Assembly: GCA_016212195.1 (NCBI GenBank)
Contig: JACRGW010000052.1
Location: 1 to 11,370, forward strand
From: Nitrospirota bacterium
GTDB taxonomy: Bacteria > Nitrospirota > Thermodesulfovibrionia > JACRGW01
Length of the DNA stretch: 11,370 nt
Direction: 5' to 3'
Under the pieces are notes generated by a model, which did no database searches, was not told the origin of the DNA, and saw nothing but the letters and a program-made list of their open reading frames with translations. The first letter of the stretch is position 1, and each line of letters begins with the position of its first letter. A program made the translations under genes and the position numbers. Of the stretch, positions 1 through 6,321 are shown piece after piece.

Positions 1-584
1 ACCTGAAAATTTTCAGTCAGGATAATCGGCTTATGATTTTTATTATTCGACCTTGGCATTAAAACAACACAATTTTTATTATGTTGATACTCTTTTACAG
101 TTGCTTCATCATCAATCAGCGCTGCAACTATATCGCCATTTTGTGCTGCTGACTGCTGGCGGACAAGTATTAAATCTCCATCATTGATTCCCGCTTTGTT
201 CATAGAATCGCCTTTAGCCCTAAGCAAGAAGTATTTAAACCCGGGCTTTGCAAGGGAAACAGATACAGGAATATATCCCTCGATATTTTCCTGAGCTAAA
301 ATAGGCGCTCCACAAGTTACCATACCAACTAAAGGGATATCGACTGTGCGGGCGTGAACTGAATCTGCGTCAATATCTTTAATTAACTGCAAATCTCCAT
401 TTGAACGCTTTCTCAAGATACCTTTCTGGATTAATTCCTCAATAATTAAAGCAGCCGACCTTGGGGATTTATATCCAAGAACTGTCATCAGCTCACGTAC
501 AGATGGAGTCTTACCCTTATGCATAATCCAATTCCGGATATAGCGGACTGCGTCTGCTTGTTTTTGACTGAGTTGTGTCTTCAT
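1..584 (-). CDS. lexA: LexA-family SOS repressor / S24 self-cleaving peptidase, 3' end cut by window edge
   Basis: The gene reads 194 codons leftwards without a stop and then leaves the window. LexA proteins are about 200 residues, so only a short C-terminal tail is missing. Residues 4-68 form a LexA-type winged helix-turn-helix (TPSVRELM at 27-34). The C-terminal S24 peptidase domain shows a cleavage site C91-G92 (VGMVTCGAP), the catalytic serine S127 in GDSM, and the catalytic lysine K164 in ATVKEY. Most LexA proteins are cut at Ala-Gly; Cys-Gly is known from UmuD, so this one departs from the usual form while keeping the full catalytic pair. By family knowledge it represses DNA-damage genes and cleaves itself when RecA filaments form. 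The start is fixed by homology of the first residues, yet no Shine-Dalgarno sequence precedes it. A UmuD-like or prophage repressor of the same fold is less likely because the DNA-binding domain is LexA-type. Confidence 0.92.
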   Translation of the reverse strand, partial: MKTQLSQKQADAVRYIRNWIMHKGKTPSVRELMTVLGYKSPRSAALIIEELIQKGILRKRSNGDLQLIKDIDADSVHARTVDIPLVGMVTCGAPILAQENIEGYIPVSVSLAKPGFKYFLLRAKGDSMNKAGINDGDLILVRQQSAAQNGDIVAALIDDEATVKEYQHNKNCVVLMPRSNNKNHKPIILTENFQ

Positions 585-589
585 AATTA

Positions 590-612
590 ATACAAACTGT
601 ATCATAGTGTAT
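590..612 (-). promoter_or_regulatory. Candidate LexA operator: perfect inverted repeat plus third half-site
   Basis: On the plus strand ATACA-AAC-TGTAT (590-602) is a perfect 5-bp inverted repeat with a 3-bp spacer, and a further TGTAT lies at 608-612, exactly 10 bp after the first TGTAT. On the lexA strand this reads as two ATACA direct repeats one helical turn apart, followed by TGTAT. The element covers the presumed lexA -10 region and ends 6 bp before the ATG, where an autorepressor would be expected to bind. It is not the gammaproteobacterial CTGT-N8-ACAG box; LexA boxes are known to vary by phylum. The assignment rests on position and symmetry only. Confidence 0.5.
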
Positions 613-624
613 AAAAAAAGTCAA
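596..624 (-). promoter_or_regulatory. Probable lexA promoter
   Basis: On the minus strand TTGACT (619-624) is followed after 17 bp by TACAGT (596-601), a fair sigma70-type pair. The -10 lies inside the inverted repeat described as the LexA operator. The implied transcript start is near 589, leaving only about 5 bases before the lexA ATG, which agrees with the missing ribosome site. Confidence 0.5.
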
Positions 625-724
625 GTATATAATTTTAAGCATTTTTTTAAAACCAAATATCTACCTTCTAAATAATCTATTACAATCAACAAAACTTAAA
701 TATCTTCCATCTCTTCTCATTGTA

Positions 725-733
725 TGATATAAT
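725..733 (+). promoter_or_regulatory. Extended -10 promoter element of the DUF6922/AbiEii module
   Basis: TGATATAAT gives a perfect TATAAT (728-733) with the TGn extension at 725-727. The -35 is poor (TTCCAT at 705-710, 17-bp spacer), as is common with extended -10 promoters. The start of transcription should fall at about 739-740, on the ATG itself, so the mRNA may be leaderless. A TGTAT pentamer at 721-725, the same as the half-site near lexA, abuts the element. Confidence 0.5.
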
Positions 734-738
734 TACGC

Positions 739-1047
739 ATGCTTGCACAAGAGGTTTATGACATTTTAAGGCCCTGCCTGTGGGGGACTATGGTTGAGTC
801 CCTTGATCTTAAGGAAGATAGTTTCCTGATTGTTGAGCGGTTATTAGAGCACGGAGGAGACAAACAGGTAGAATTTATACTTGATACCTATGAGAGGGAT
901 ACTATATCAGAAGTAGTTAAAAATAGCACATACCTTTCCCCCAAAACCGTCAACTACTGGTGTCTGTATCTGAATATCAAAAAGGAGGATACGCGATGTT
1001 TTACAAGGCAGTCCCCCAGAATGTGGCCTCCCTCCTCAGCAAGTTAA
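739..1047 (+). CDS. DUF6922-like small protein, probable antitoxin partner of the AbiEii-family gene
   Basis: This 102-residue protein resembles the DUF6922 family. Around residues 9-90 it keeps the family's layout: a leading hydrophobic/Trp patch (LRPCLW), LDLKED, IVERLLEHG, an LDTYERDTISE helix, LSPKTVNYW and a final RCF. These proteins usually lie directly upstream of AbiEii/AbiGii-type nucleotidyltransferases, as here, so I infer an antitoxin or regulatory role, possibly through the helical LSPKTVNYW segment. The C-terminal dozen residues (QSPRMWPPSSAS) are read through the start of the next gene: this gene overlaps the preferred ATG at 996 by 52 bases, implying translational coupling. 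There is no Shine-Dalgarno before the ATG and the -10 element ends only five bases upstream, suggesting leaderless translation. An internal in-frame ATG at 790 would delete the conserved N-terminus and is less likely. Confidence 0.7.
   Translation: MLAQEVYDILRPCLWGTMVESLDLKEDSFLIVERLLEHGGDKQVEFILDTYERDTISEVVKNSTYLSPKTVNYWCLYLNIKKEDTRCFTRQSPRMWPPSSAS
981..988 (+). promoter_or_regulatory. Ribosome binding site fixing the toxin start at 996
   Basis: AAAGGAGG lies 7 bases before ATG 996 and inside the upstream gene. It decides between this ATG and a longer in-frame GTG at 960, which has no ribosome site and adds twelve residues before the conserved fold. Confidence 0.8.
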
Positions 1048-1643
1048 ATTCTTTCTCTTTGCCAAAGAATAAATATTTAGCCGGTGGAACTGCTGTTACC
1101 CTCTATTTAGGCCACAGGATATCGATAGATATAGACCTTTTCACAGGAGAACATTTCCTAACAGGGCCGATTATAGATGAAATAAAAAAAAATTATACAG
1201 TCCATAAAGAGGATGTCTCAGATAAGGATTCTCTGGTTGCGGAAATCGAAGGAGTAAGGTTAAGCTTGTTTTATTATCCCTATACTCTACTTGAACACCT
1301 TTACTACGAGCAGGTTAATAAGATAGAGCTTGCTTCCCTCACAGACATCGCTGCTATGAAGACAGTAGCGATAGTACAGAGAGGGACTGCAAAGGATTTT
1401 GTAGACTTAAAGGCAATAATGGAGAAGACAGGGATGTCGCTGGAGCAGCTTATCAGTGCAACTCTTAAGAAGTACAAAGTACAGGAAAATTACACATATC
1501 ACATAAAAAGAGGCCTCGTCTTTTTCGATGAAGCTGAAAAGGGGCTAAAGGATGTTATTCTCTTAAAAGGATCTTTACAATATCCAATTGATCAAGCTGA
1601 ATGGGAAAGAGTTAAAAGGTTTTTTATTAAAATTGTTTTATAA
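996..1643 (+). CDS. AbiEii/AbiGii-family nucleotidyltransferase, probable toxin
   Basis: The 215-residue product has the nucleotidyltransferase signature of the AbiEii (type IV toxin-antitoxin / abortive infection) family: GGTAVTLYLGHR with G30-G31-T32, then SIDIDLF carrying the metal-binding aspartates D45 and D47. A second block, K122-T-V-A-I-V-Q-R129-G-T-A-K133-D134-F-V-D137-L, matches the family's K...R...KDxxDL motif. All recognised catalytic positions are present, so the enzyme appears intact. Family knowledge: AbiEii is a GTP-binding transferase, and related MenT enzymes add nucleotides to tRNA acceptor ends to stop growth; the substrate here cannot be read from sequence. It follows the DUF6922 gene with overlap, so the two are almost certainly one transcript. 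No terminator is visible in the 33 bases separating it from the convergent operon. The divergent lexA promoter region suggests possible, unproven, SOS linkage. Confidence 0.88.
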   Translation: MFYKAVPQNVASLLSKLNSFSLPKNKYLAGGTAVTLYLGHRISIDIDLFTGEHFLTGPIIDEIKKNYTVHKEDVSDKDSLVAEIEGVRLSLFYYPYTLLEHLYYEQVNKIELASLTDIAAMKTVAIVQRGTAKDFVDLKAIMEKTGMSLEQLISATLKKYKVQENYTYHIKRGLVFFDEAEKGLKDVILLKGSLQYPIDQAEWERVKRFFIKIVL

Positions 1644-1676
1644 AGAGGTTTTTACTAATCTGCAACAATCAAATCA

Positions 1677-2450
1677 TTAATTCGAAACATCTATGAACCT
1701 CGTAACCCTTATTCCTGCAAACCGCATATTCTTTAAATAATCATAAAAACCTGTCTTTTTTACAGATCCACCAGTCACCTTTTTCTTAATAGTCTTTATA
1801 CCACTTGCATGGATTAGATAGGGGTTACTATTTTCTAATTTAATAATCCCTATGTGTCCGACTATCTCACCTACGACCCTTTTCTCCGGGTCTTTGATAA
1901 AATAGATTATATCGCCATCTTTAAATTTTTTAAGTGGAACCCCTTTTATTGCCTCTTCCTTTGGAAGAATGGAGACATTCTCCTTTCCCCTGCTTCCCTT
2001 TATCGCTACAGTTTTACCAATTTCAGAAGTAATCTCAGAACCCCATTTACCGCTATCAATCATGTCTTCTCCATACTGGAAACGATCCTCGTAATTTATA
2101 ACTTTCCTATCATTAAGAACCCCTTTTGTGAAGAATCTCAGTCTGAGTGCCTCCTTTACAGCCTCTTCTGGGGTTAAAGTCAAGGCAAGTTCAACAGATC
2201 GGAAGGTATGATACATACAATCAACCCTCTCATCAGCAACAACCACACTCTTTCTCACATATTCTCCTAAGGGATCTGGATCATAGGGTTTTCCTAAGAA
2301 GGCCTCAGCCCAGAACGCTATCCTTTCTCCTACAGGTCTATTTCTCAGGGATTCCTGAAGGATTGCTATACTTGAAAAGGAATCCTCTGCAAAAAGATAA
2401 TTCTGCGATATAAAAAAAAGGATAAAAAAGGAGGTTATGTACCGTACCAT
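1677..2450 (-). CDS. Exported DUF1460-like NlpC/P60-fold cysteine amidase
   Basis: The protein has 257 residues. Residues 1-21 are a signal peptide (positive start, FFILFFISQNYLF core, likely cut after A21), so it acts in the periplasm or at the cell surface. The body resembles the DUF1460 branch of the NlpC/P60 superfamily, N-acetylmuramoyl-L-alanine amidase-like enzymes. GERIAFWAEAFLGKPYD (41-57) matches the family's opening motif. D77-C78 holds the presumed nucleophile cysteine, followed by helix MYHTFRSVELAL, and VGHIGI contains the presumed catalytic H199; LIHASG (212-217) is the usual closing strand. A role in trimming peptidoglycan peptides or turnover products is inferred from the family. 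It is the last gene of the minus-strand operon: its ATG follows the preceding TAG with no base between and no ribosome site, so translation probably depends on reinitiation. The family match is moderate; an uncharacterised relative is possible. Confidence 0.72.
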   Translation of the reverse strand: MVRYITSFFILFFISQNYLFAEDSFSSIAILQESLRNRPVGERIAFWAEAFLGKPYDPDPLGEYVRKSVVVADERVDCMYHTFRSVELALTLTPEEAVKEALRLRFFTKGVLNDRKVINYEDRFQYGEDMIDSGKWGSEITSEIGKTVAIKGSRGKENVSILPKEEAIKGVPLKKFKDGDIIYFIKDPEKRVVGEIVGHIGIIKLENSNPYLIHASGIKTIKKKVTGGSVKKTGFYDYLKNMRFAGIRVTRFIDVSN

Positions 2451-2813
2451 CTATTTTTTGGTGCCAGTAGGGCCTGCCTTTGGCGACAGAGTTGTTTTCT
2501 TTTCTTTCTTAGAAGGGGCCTTCTTTGAGGCAAGTTCCTTAGTAAGCCTGTCCCTCTCTTCAGTGATAGATGCCACCATATGCTTCAAGGTCTCAGTCTC
2601 TTTCCCTGACTCTGCCAACTTCTTCTGGAGGGTTTCCTTTTCTTTCTGGACTGAGATATTTTGCTGACTGAGTGTATCTCTTTCCTCTTTCACCTTTACG
2701 AAACCGATAAGACTGATAACTAATAGTACGGCAAGAATAATAGATATGACCGTAAGAATTTTTTTGCTCCTTGTTGATTGTTCGCTATATTGGAGATCCC
2801 TTTCTAAATTCAT
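2451..2813 (-). CDS. Small membrane-anchored coiled-coil protein
   Basis: I do not recognise a named family for this 120-residue protein. Residues 1-18 are polar and end in RSKK; residues 19-39 are one hydrophobic segment (ILTVISIILAVLLVISLIGFV); residues about 41-97 are a charged heptad-like region typical of a coiled coil. The last 23 residues are rich in Lys, Pro and Thr (KKAPSKKEKK...TGTKK). The basic stretch before the membrane segment predicts a cytoplasmic N-terminus and a periplasmic coil. A good ribosome site, GGAGG at 2823-2827, lies 9 bases before the ATG. Its stop codon TAG directly touches the ATG of the exported amidase, so the two are translationally coupled and may work together, the coil perhaps spacing or tethering an enzyme in the envelope as FtsB/FtsL- or EnvC-like coils do. 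That role is only an analogy. Confidence 0.75.
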   Translation of the reverse strand: MNLERDLQYSEQSTRSKKILTVISIILAVLLVISLIGFVKVKEERDTLSQQNISVQKEKETLQKKLAESGKETETLKHMVASITEERDRLTKELASKKAPSKKEKKTTLSPKAGPTGTKK

Positions 2814-2843
2814 TTCATTAAACCTCCGTATAAATTATAGGTT

Positions 2844-3350
2844 TCAAACATACCGTTTCACTTCAAATCTCCATAGTTCAACTTCTTCATCTGGGTAGAT
2901 CCCCGCCTTCTGCATTGCTATTGATATCTGTTCCTCAACAGTATCGATCCCCTCAAGGTCAGGCAGGAGGAGTCCCTTTCTCCAGTCCTTTTTGACTATT
3001 ACGCCATATCTTTTGGGATCCAATTCCTCAGGTCCCTTTACCCTTTCAGGTTCAGAAAGTACGTCTACCGAATAATCGATTTCATTAAATTCCTCTTTTC
3101 CTACAGAGGGAAATCTCGGATCTCTGGTTGAGGAACTGATGGCATTCTGAATAATTTCTTCAGCTACATTCCTTGTTGATGGTGAAAATGTCCCTATGCA
3201 ACCCCGCAACTTCCCCTTCTTCTTTAATGAGACAAAAACTCCTGCTCTCTCCTTCATCTCAGTGGTAAGGGCCTCCGGAGGACTTTTTATTAACCCTTCC
3301 CTGATATATTTCTCTACTGTTTCCTTTGCGAGCTGAACTAAGGGGTGCAT
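2844..3350 (-). CDS. AMMECR1 domain protein (AmmeMemoRadiSam system protein A type)
   Basis: This 168-residue protein is a complete AMMECR1-family member. The signature LRGCIGTF sits at residues 48-55, followed by DPRFPSV (77-83), an IDYSVDVLSEPERV block (91-104), and GLLLPDLEG (126-134) before the C-terminal helix and strand. Bacterial and archaeal copies often occur with Memo and a radical SAM protein (the AmmeMemoRadiSam set). Neither partner is in this window; instead the gene follows a polyprenyl synthase by 23 bases in the same operon. The conserved cysteine C51 of LRGCIG suggests a ligand or catalytic site, but the biochemical function of the family is not established. The ribosome site is weak (TTAGA). 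The start is supported by family length. Identity is sure, role is not. Confidence 0.92.
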   Translation of the reverse strand: MHPLVQLAKETVEKYIREGLIKSPPEALTTEMKERAGVFVSLKKKGKLRGCIGTFSPSTRNVAEEIIQNAISSSTRDPRFPSVGKEEFNEIDYSVDVLSEPERVKGPEELDPKRYGVIVKKDWRKGLLLPDLEGIDTVEEQISIAMQKAGIYPDEEVELWRFEVKRYV

Positions 3351-3373
3351 TTCTAAGAGCCATAGACTCTAAG

Positions 3374-4348
3374 TCAATTTTCTCTATTAATTACATAATC
3401 GGCTACGGCAAATAAGGCATCCTTTAAGGGGGTATCTTCAAAAATCCCCATAGATTCTTTCGCCTTACGAAGATATTCCTTAGCCCTATAAAGACAATCC
3501 CCCAGGGAATCATATTTATTCATAAGCATAAGGATGAACTCCAGGTCCTTAGGTTTAAAACCATTTGTCCTTATGATCTCCTTCACTCCTGCCACTTCTT
3601 CTGTTTTCCCCCTTTTAAGGAGGCGAATAAGAGGAAGGGTAATCTTTCCCTCATCAAGGTCCTTACCGAGAGTCTTACCAAGCTTCAACTCATCCGCCCT
3701 GTAATCGAGGATGTCATCGGCAAGCTGAAATGCCATACCAAGATTCAGACCAAAGTTGGCTAAAGCCTCTTCAACCTTTTTTTCTACACTGCTAATGATT
3801 GCGCCAACTCTACAGCAGGCTGAAATTAAAACTGCTGTCTTGGCCTCTACCATCTTCAGGTATTCTTCCTCGGTAATATCAGGGTCATTAATTTTTAAGA
3901 GCTCTATGATCTGCCCTTCTGACATGGTTGTAGTTGCCTCTGAAAGGGTATCCATAATCCTCTGATTCTTTAGTCCAACAGCGAGTTTCAATGCCTTTGA
4001 ATAGAGATAGTCACCTACAAGGATGCTTGCCTCATTCCCCCAGATAGAATTTGCAACAGGCTGACCCCTTCTTATCTCGGCACTATCTATTACATCATCG
4101 TGAAGTAAGGATGCAGTATGGATAAACTCTACTATGCTGGCCAGATAGATGTCTTCTTCTCCTTCATATCTGCAAAACCTTGAACTTAATATAACGAGGA
4201 GGGGACGGAGACGTTTCCCGCCGCTGAGGAGCAGATGGTTACCCACCTGGGCTATCATTGGTGCATGGGATTTTAGATTCTCTTTTAGGTTGGCTTCGAC
4301 CTCCTTAAGGTCTTCACTGTAAAATTTCAAGACTTGTTCGATATCCAT
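3374..4348 (-). CDS. ispB: Long-chain polyprenyl (octaprenyl/heptaprenyl-type) diphosphate synthase
   Basis: The 324-residue enzyme is a trans-isoprenyl diphosphate synthase. It shows GGKRLRP (43-49, diphosphate binding), the first aspartate-rich motif DDVID (84-88), the basic RRGQP (93-97), the second motif DDILD (211-215) and GKDLDEGK (227-234). The residue five before the first motif is A79, small rather than aromatic, which in this family marks long-chain products; the product is therefore likely C35-C50 for a quinone side chain, though exact length cannot be read. It acts in the cytoplasm, elongating FPP with IPP units. It is the first gene of the minus-strand operon, with AGGAG (4355-4359) 6 bases before ATG and a strong promoter just upstream. 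Symbols ispB, hepT or sdsA would depend on the chain length; ispB is used for the general class. Confidence 0.93.
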   Translation of the reverse strand: MDIEQVLKFYSEDLKEVEANLKENLKSHAPMIAQVGNHLLLSGGKRLRPLLVILSSRFCRYEGEEDIYLASIVEFIHTASLLHDDVIDSAEIRRGQPVANSIWGNEASILVGDYLYSKALKLAVGLKNQRIMDTLSEATTTMSEGQIIELLKINDPDITEEEYLKMVEAKTAVLISACCRVGAIISSVEKKVEEALANFGLNLGMAFQLADDILDYRADELKLGKTLGKDLDEGKITLPLIRLLKRGKTEEVAGVKEIIRTNGFKPKDLEFILMLMNKYDSLGDCLYRAKEYLRKAKESMGIFEDTPLKDALFAVADYVINREN

Positions 4349-4369
4349 AAAAAACTCCTAAACAAGTTA

Positions 4370-4399
4370 ATAATAAGGGGGGAGGTCTTTCTTTGTCAA
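4370..4399 (-). promoter_or_regulatory. Strong sigma70-type promoter of the polyprenyl synthase operon
   Basis: On the minus strand TTGACA (4394-4399, full consensus) is followed after 18 bases by TATTAT (4370-4375), or after 17 by TTATTA. Transcription should start near 4363, giving a short leader that contains the AGGAG at 4355-4359. Confidence 0.75.
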
Positions 4400-4544
4400 G
4401 GTATTTTTACCTGCTTGACGATGATGCCGTTTTTATGTTAATGTTATACTTCAAATCTGCATCATTCTTATTGATAAAGAGACATTTTCTTAAGTTCGAA
4501 TATTATGCACAGCAGGGCTTTTATTAGAAAATTCAGAGGTTTAT

Positions 4545-5600
4545 ATGCATGAGCTTAGAAAAGATCCTCTCTTAGGACGCTGGGTAATAGTAGCAAAAGA
4601 TTTTAAAAAGGCTCCAAATGATTATATCTTTGATTCGTCTGAGTCACATAAAAAGGCCTTGGATCAAAGCAGCGATCAAGAAAGGTGTGTCCTATGTTCT
4701 GGAAATGAGAATGAAACCCCTTCTGAAATAATGGCTTACAGGGAAACATCGACACTACCCAATAGTCCTGGGTGGTGGACAAGGGTTTTTCCAAACCAAT
4801 ATCCTGTTCTTAAGGTAGAAGGGGTGCTAAACCGTCAGGGAGTCGGGATGTACGATAAGATGAATGGTATTGGCGCACATGAAATCATTGTCGAATCTCC
4901 TGAACATAACAAAAGGCCTGAAGAGATGGATATCAGCCAGATGGAAAGGGTAATATTGACATACAGGGATAGAATCTCTGACCTTGAAAAAGATTGCCGA
5001 CTGAGATATATTTTAATATATAAAGATCACGGTTCAAAGTTTTCGGTTAACGGAACATCTTTACACCCCCATTCTCAGCTCATAGCCACCCCTGTAATTC
5101 CGAAGAAGATAAAGGAAGAACTTGACGGTGCGAAGGCCTATTATGACTACAAAGAGAGGTGCATCTTTTGCGATATAATGAAGGAAGAGTTAAAGACAGG
5201 TGTAAGGATAGTGGAAGAAAGAGGTTCTTTTGTTGCCTTCTGTCCATTTGCACCCTTATCCCCTTTTGAGGTCTGGATAATGCCAAAGAGACATACGTGT
5301 TCATTCACAGAGATTGTTAAAGAAGAGGCGGTTGATCTTGCAGGAATCCTCAGGTCAGTGCTTCTAAGGATAAGGGATGTCTTGAACAGGCCTGATTATA
5401 GTTATGCCCTTCACACAGCCCCTAATAGGATTCCAAGAGGGGGGCACTGGCACACATTAAAAGATGATTTTCACTGGCACCTTGAGATATTACCAAGGAT
5501 AACAAAGGCAGAAGGTTTCGAATGGGGGGGAGGGTTCTATATAATCTCTACCCCTCCAGAAGAGGCCGCAAGATATCTGAGAGAAAGGAAGAAGGGATGA
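4545..5600 (+). CDS. galT: Galactose-1-phosphate uridylyltransferase family (HIT superfamily)
   Basis: The 351-residue protein matches class I GalT over its full length. The nucleophile is H176 in HPHSQ (174-178). Zinc ligands known from E. coli GalT all have counterparts: C48 and C51 (CVLC), H121 (ESPEH) and H174. The second half of the fold is marked by CIFC (206-209) and the closing FHWHLEILPR (309-318). The family moves UMP between UDP-glucose and galactose-1-phosphate through a uridylyl-histidine intermediate. No galK or galE lies nearby; in bacteria of this type such genes often sit with glycogen or stress genes, and ADP-glucose phosphorylases share the same motifs, so substrate is open. 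AGAGG (4535-4539) precedes the ATG by 5 bases. It is the first gene of the plus operon and its TGA overlaps the next ATG (ATGA). I see no convincing promoter in the 196 bases upstream. Confidence 0.9.
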   Translation: MHELRKDPLLGRWVIVAKDFKKAPNDYIFDSSESHKKALDQSSDQERCVLCSGNENETPSEIMAYRETSTLPNSPGWWTRVFPNQYPVLKVEGVLNRQGVGMYDKMNGIGAHEIIVESPEHNKRPEEMDISQMERVILTYRDRISDLEKDCRLRYILIYKDHGSKFSVNGTSLHPHSQLIATPVIPKKIKEELDGAKAYYDYKERCIFCDIMKEELKTGVRIVEERGSFVAFCPFAPLSPFEVWIMPKRHTCSFTEIVKEEAVDLAGILRSVLLRIRDVLNRPDYSYALHTAPNRIPRGGHWHTLKDDFHWHLEILPRITKAEGFEWGGGFYIISTPPEEAARYLRERKKG

Positions 5601-6055
5601 AGATTGAAAGGATTCTTTTTCCAATTGATTTTTCAGAAGGGGCAATGAATGCCCTTGATTATGCCATCTCTCTGGCAAAGGAGTATAATGCAAAGCTATA
5701 TCTTTTACATGTTGTCCATGATGTATCAATGACAGCAGGCTGGCAGGTCCCTCATGTCCGCATAGATGAACTCTACCGCAGTATGGAGGAGAGTGCCAGG
5801 AAGGAATTAGAAAAATGCTGCCAGGAAGAGTTGAAGGGGGTTAAGGATATAGAGAAGATAGTTCTGAGAGGGATCCCCGATGATTAGATTTTGAAAGTCG
5901 CAAGGGATAAAAAGATCGATCTCATTATAATAGGAACTCATGGGAGAACAGGTATAGATAGGTTTCTCTTTGGTAGCACTGCGGAAAAGGTTGTAAGAAA
6001 GGCACCATGTCCTGTGCTCTCTGTGAGGCTTCCTGAACACAGGATAGAGGAATAA
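5597..6055 (+). pseudogene. Universal stress protein (UspA family) gene interrupted by in-frame TAG
   Basis: The reading frame encodes a whole UspA-domain protein of 152 codons, with one TAG at codon 97 (5885-5887). Before it are the N-terminal strand MKIERILFPIDFSEGA and the helix DYAISLAKEY. After it, in the same frame, come ILKVARDKKIDLIIIG and the ATP-binding motif GTHG (113-116), nine residues, GS (126-127), then CPVLSV and a TAA. The stop falls just before ILKVA, where relatives usually have an acidic residue, so a single GAG-to-TAG change explains it. The N-terminal product alone (96 residues) would lack the nucleotide-binding part. TAG ends two other genes in this window, so it is not simply reassigned. 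A recent nonsense mutation, a sequencing or assembly error, or readthrough are the options. The start overlaps the galT stop (ATGA), so expression is coupled to galT. Confidence 0.85.
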
Positions 6056-6065
6056 AGGAGATAGG

Positions 6066-6287
6066 ATGACAGAAAAGGAAGAGAAGATTAAGGAAAATGC
6101 AGTAAAGAAAGAAAAGGAGTTAGAACTTAAAGAGAAGAAAAAAACAGAGGATTATGAGAGGAATATAATGAAGGGAGAAGGCCCATACCAACATCTTAAG
6201 AAAGAAAAGATGCTCGGCGGTAAAGGATGGGTTCGATTTCACCCGTCTAAGGCAAAGGCAAGGAAGAAGTTAGAAGAAGAAAAATAA
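6066..6287 (+). CDS. Small Lys/Glu-rich protein of unknown function
   Basis: The 73-residue product matches no family I know. Residues 1-33 are almost only Lys and Glu with a few Ala, Val and Leu, likely a single charged helix. Residues 34-61 are different (NIMKGEGPYQHLKKEKMLGGKGWVRFHP in outline, with GEGPYQH and GGKGWVRFHP) and look like a conserved functional patch. The tail returns to Lys/Glu. AAAGGAG at 6054-6060 sits 5 bases before the ATG, a strong ribosome site that supports a real gene, and the neighbours are 10 and 34 bases away in the same direction. The charge pattern would suit binding of nucleic acid or a partner protein. No function is claimed. Confidence 0.65.
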   Translation: MTEKEEKIKENAVKKEKELELKEKKKTEDYERNIMKGEGPYQHLKKEKMLGGKGWVRFHPSKAKARKKLEEEK

Positions 6288-6292
6288 TGATG

Positions 6293-6304
6293 GGCTTTAA
6301 AGCC
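6293..6304. repeat. 12-bp perfect palindrome between the small Lys/Glu-rich gene and the JAMM gene
   Basis: GGCTTTAAAGCC reads the same on both strands. It lies in the 34-base gap. It has no T-run after it and no loop, so it is not a usual terminator; it could be a protein-binding site or chance. Confidence 0.4.
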
Positions 6305-6321
6305 ACTAATTATGGACAAAG

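Noticed and set aside
960..995. Longer GTG start (960) for the nucleotidyltransferase
   Set aside because: AAAGGAGG stands 7 bases before ATG 996 and the family fold begins after it; the extra residues have no ribosome site of their own.
5080..5304. Antisense open frame within galT
   Set aside because: It lies wholly opposite conserved GalT codons and has no family features.
5885..5887. Reassignment of TAG to a sense codon throughout the genome
   Set aside because: TAG ends the coil gene and the VIT-like gene in this window at proper places, so a general reassignment is unlikely; context-dependent readthrough remains open.
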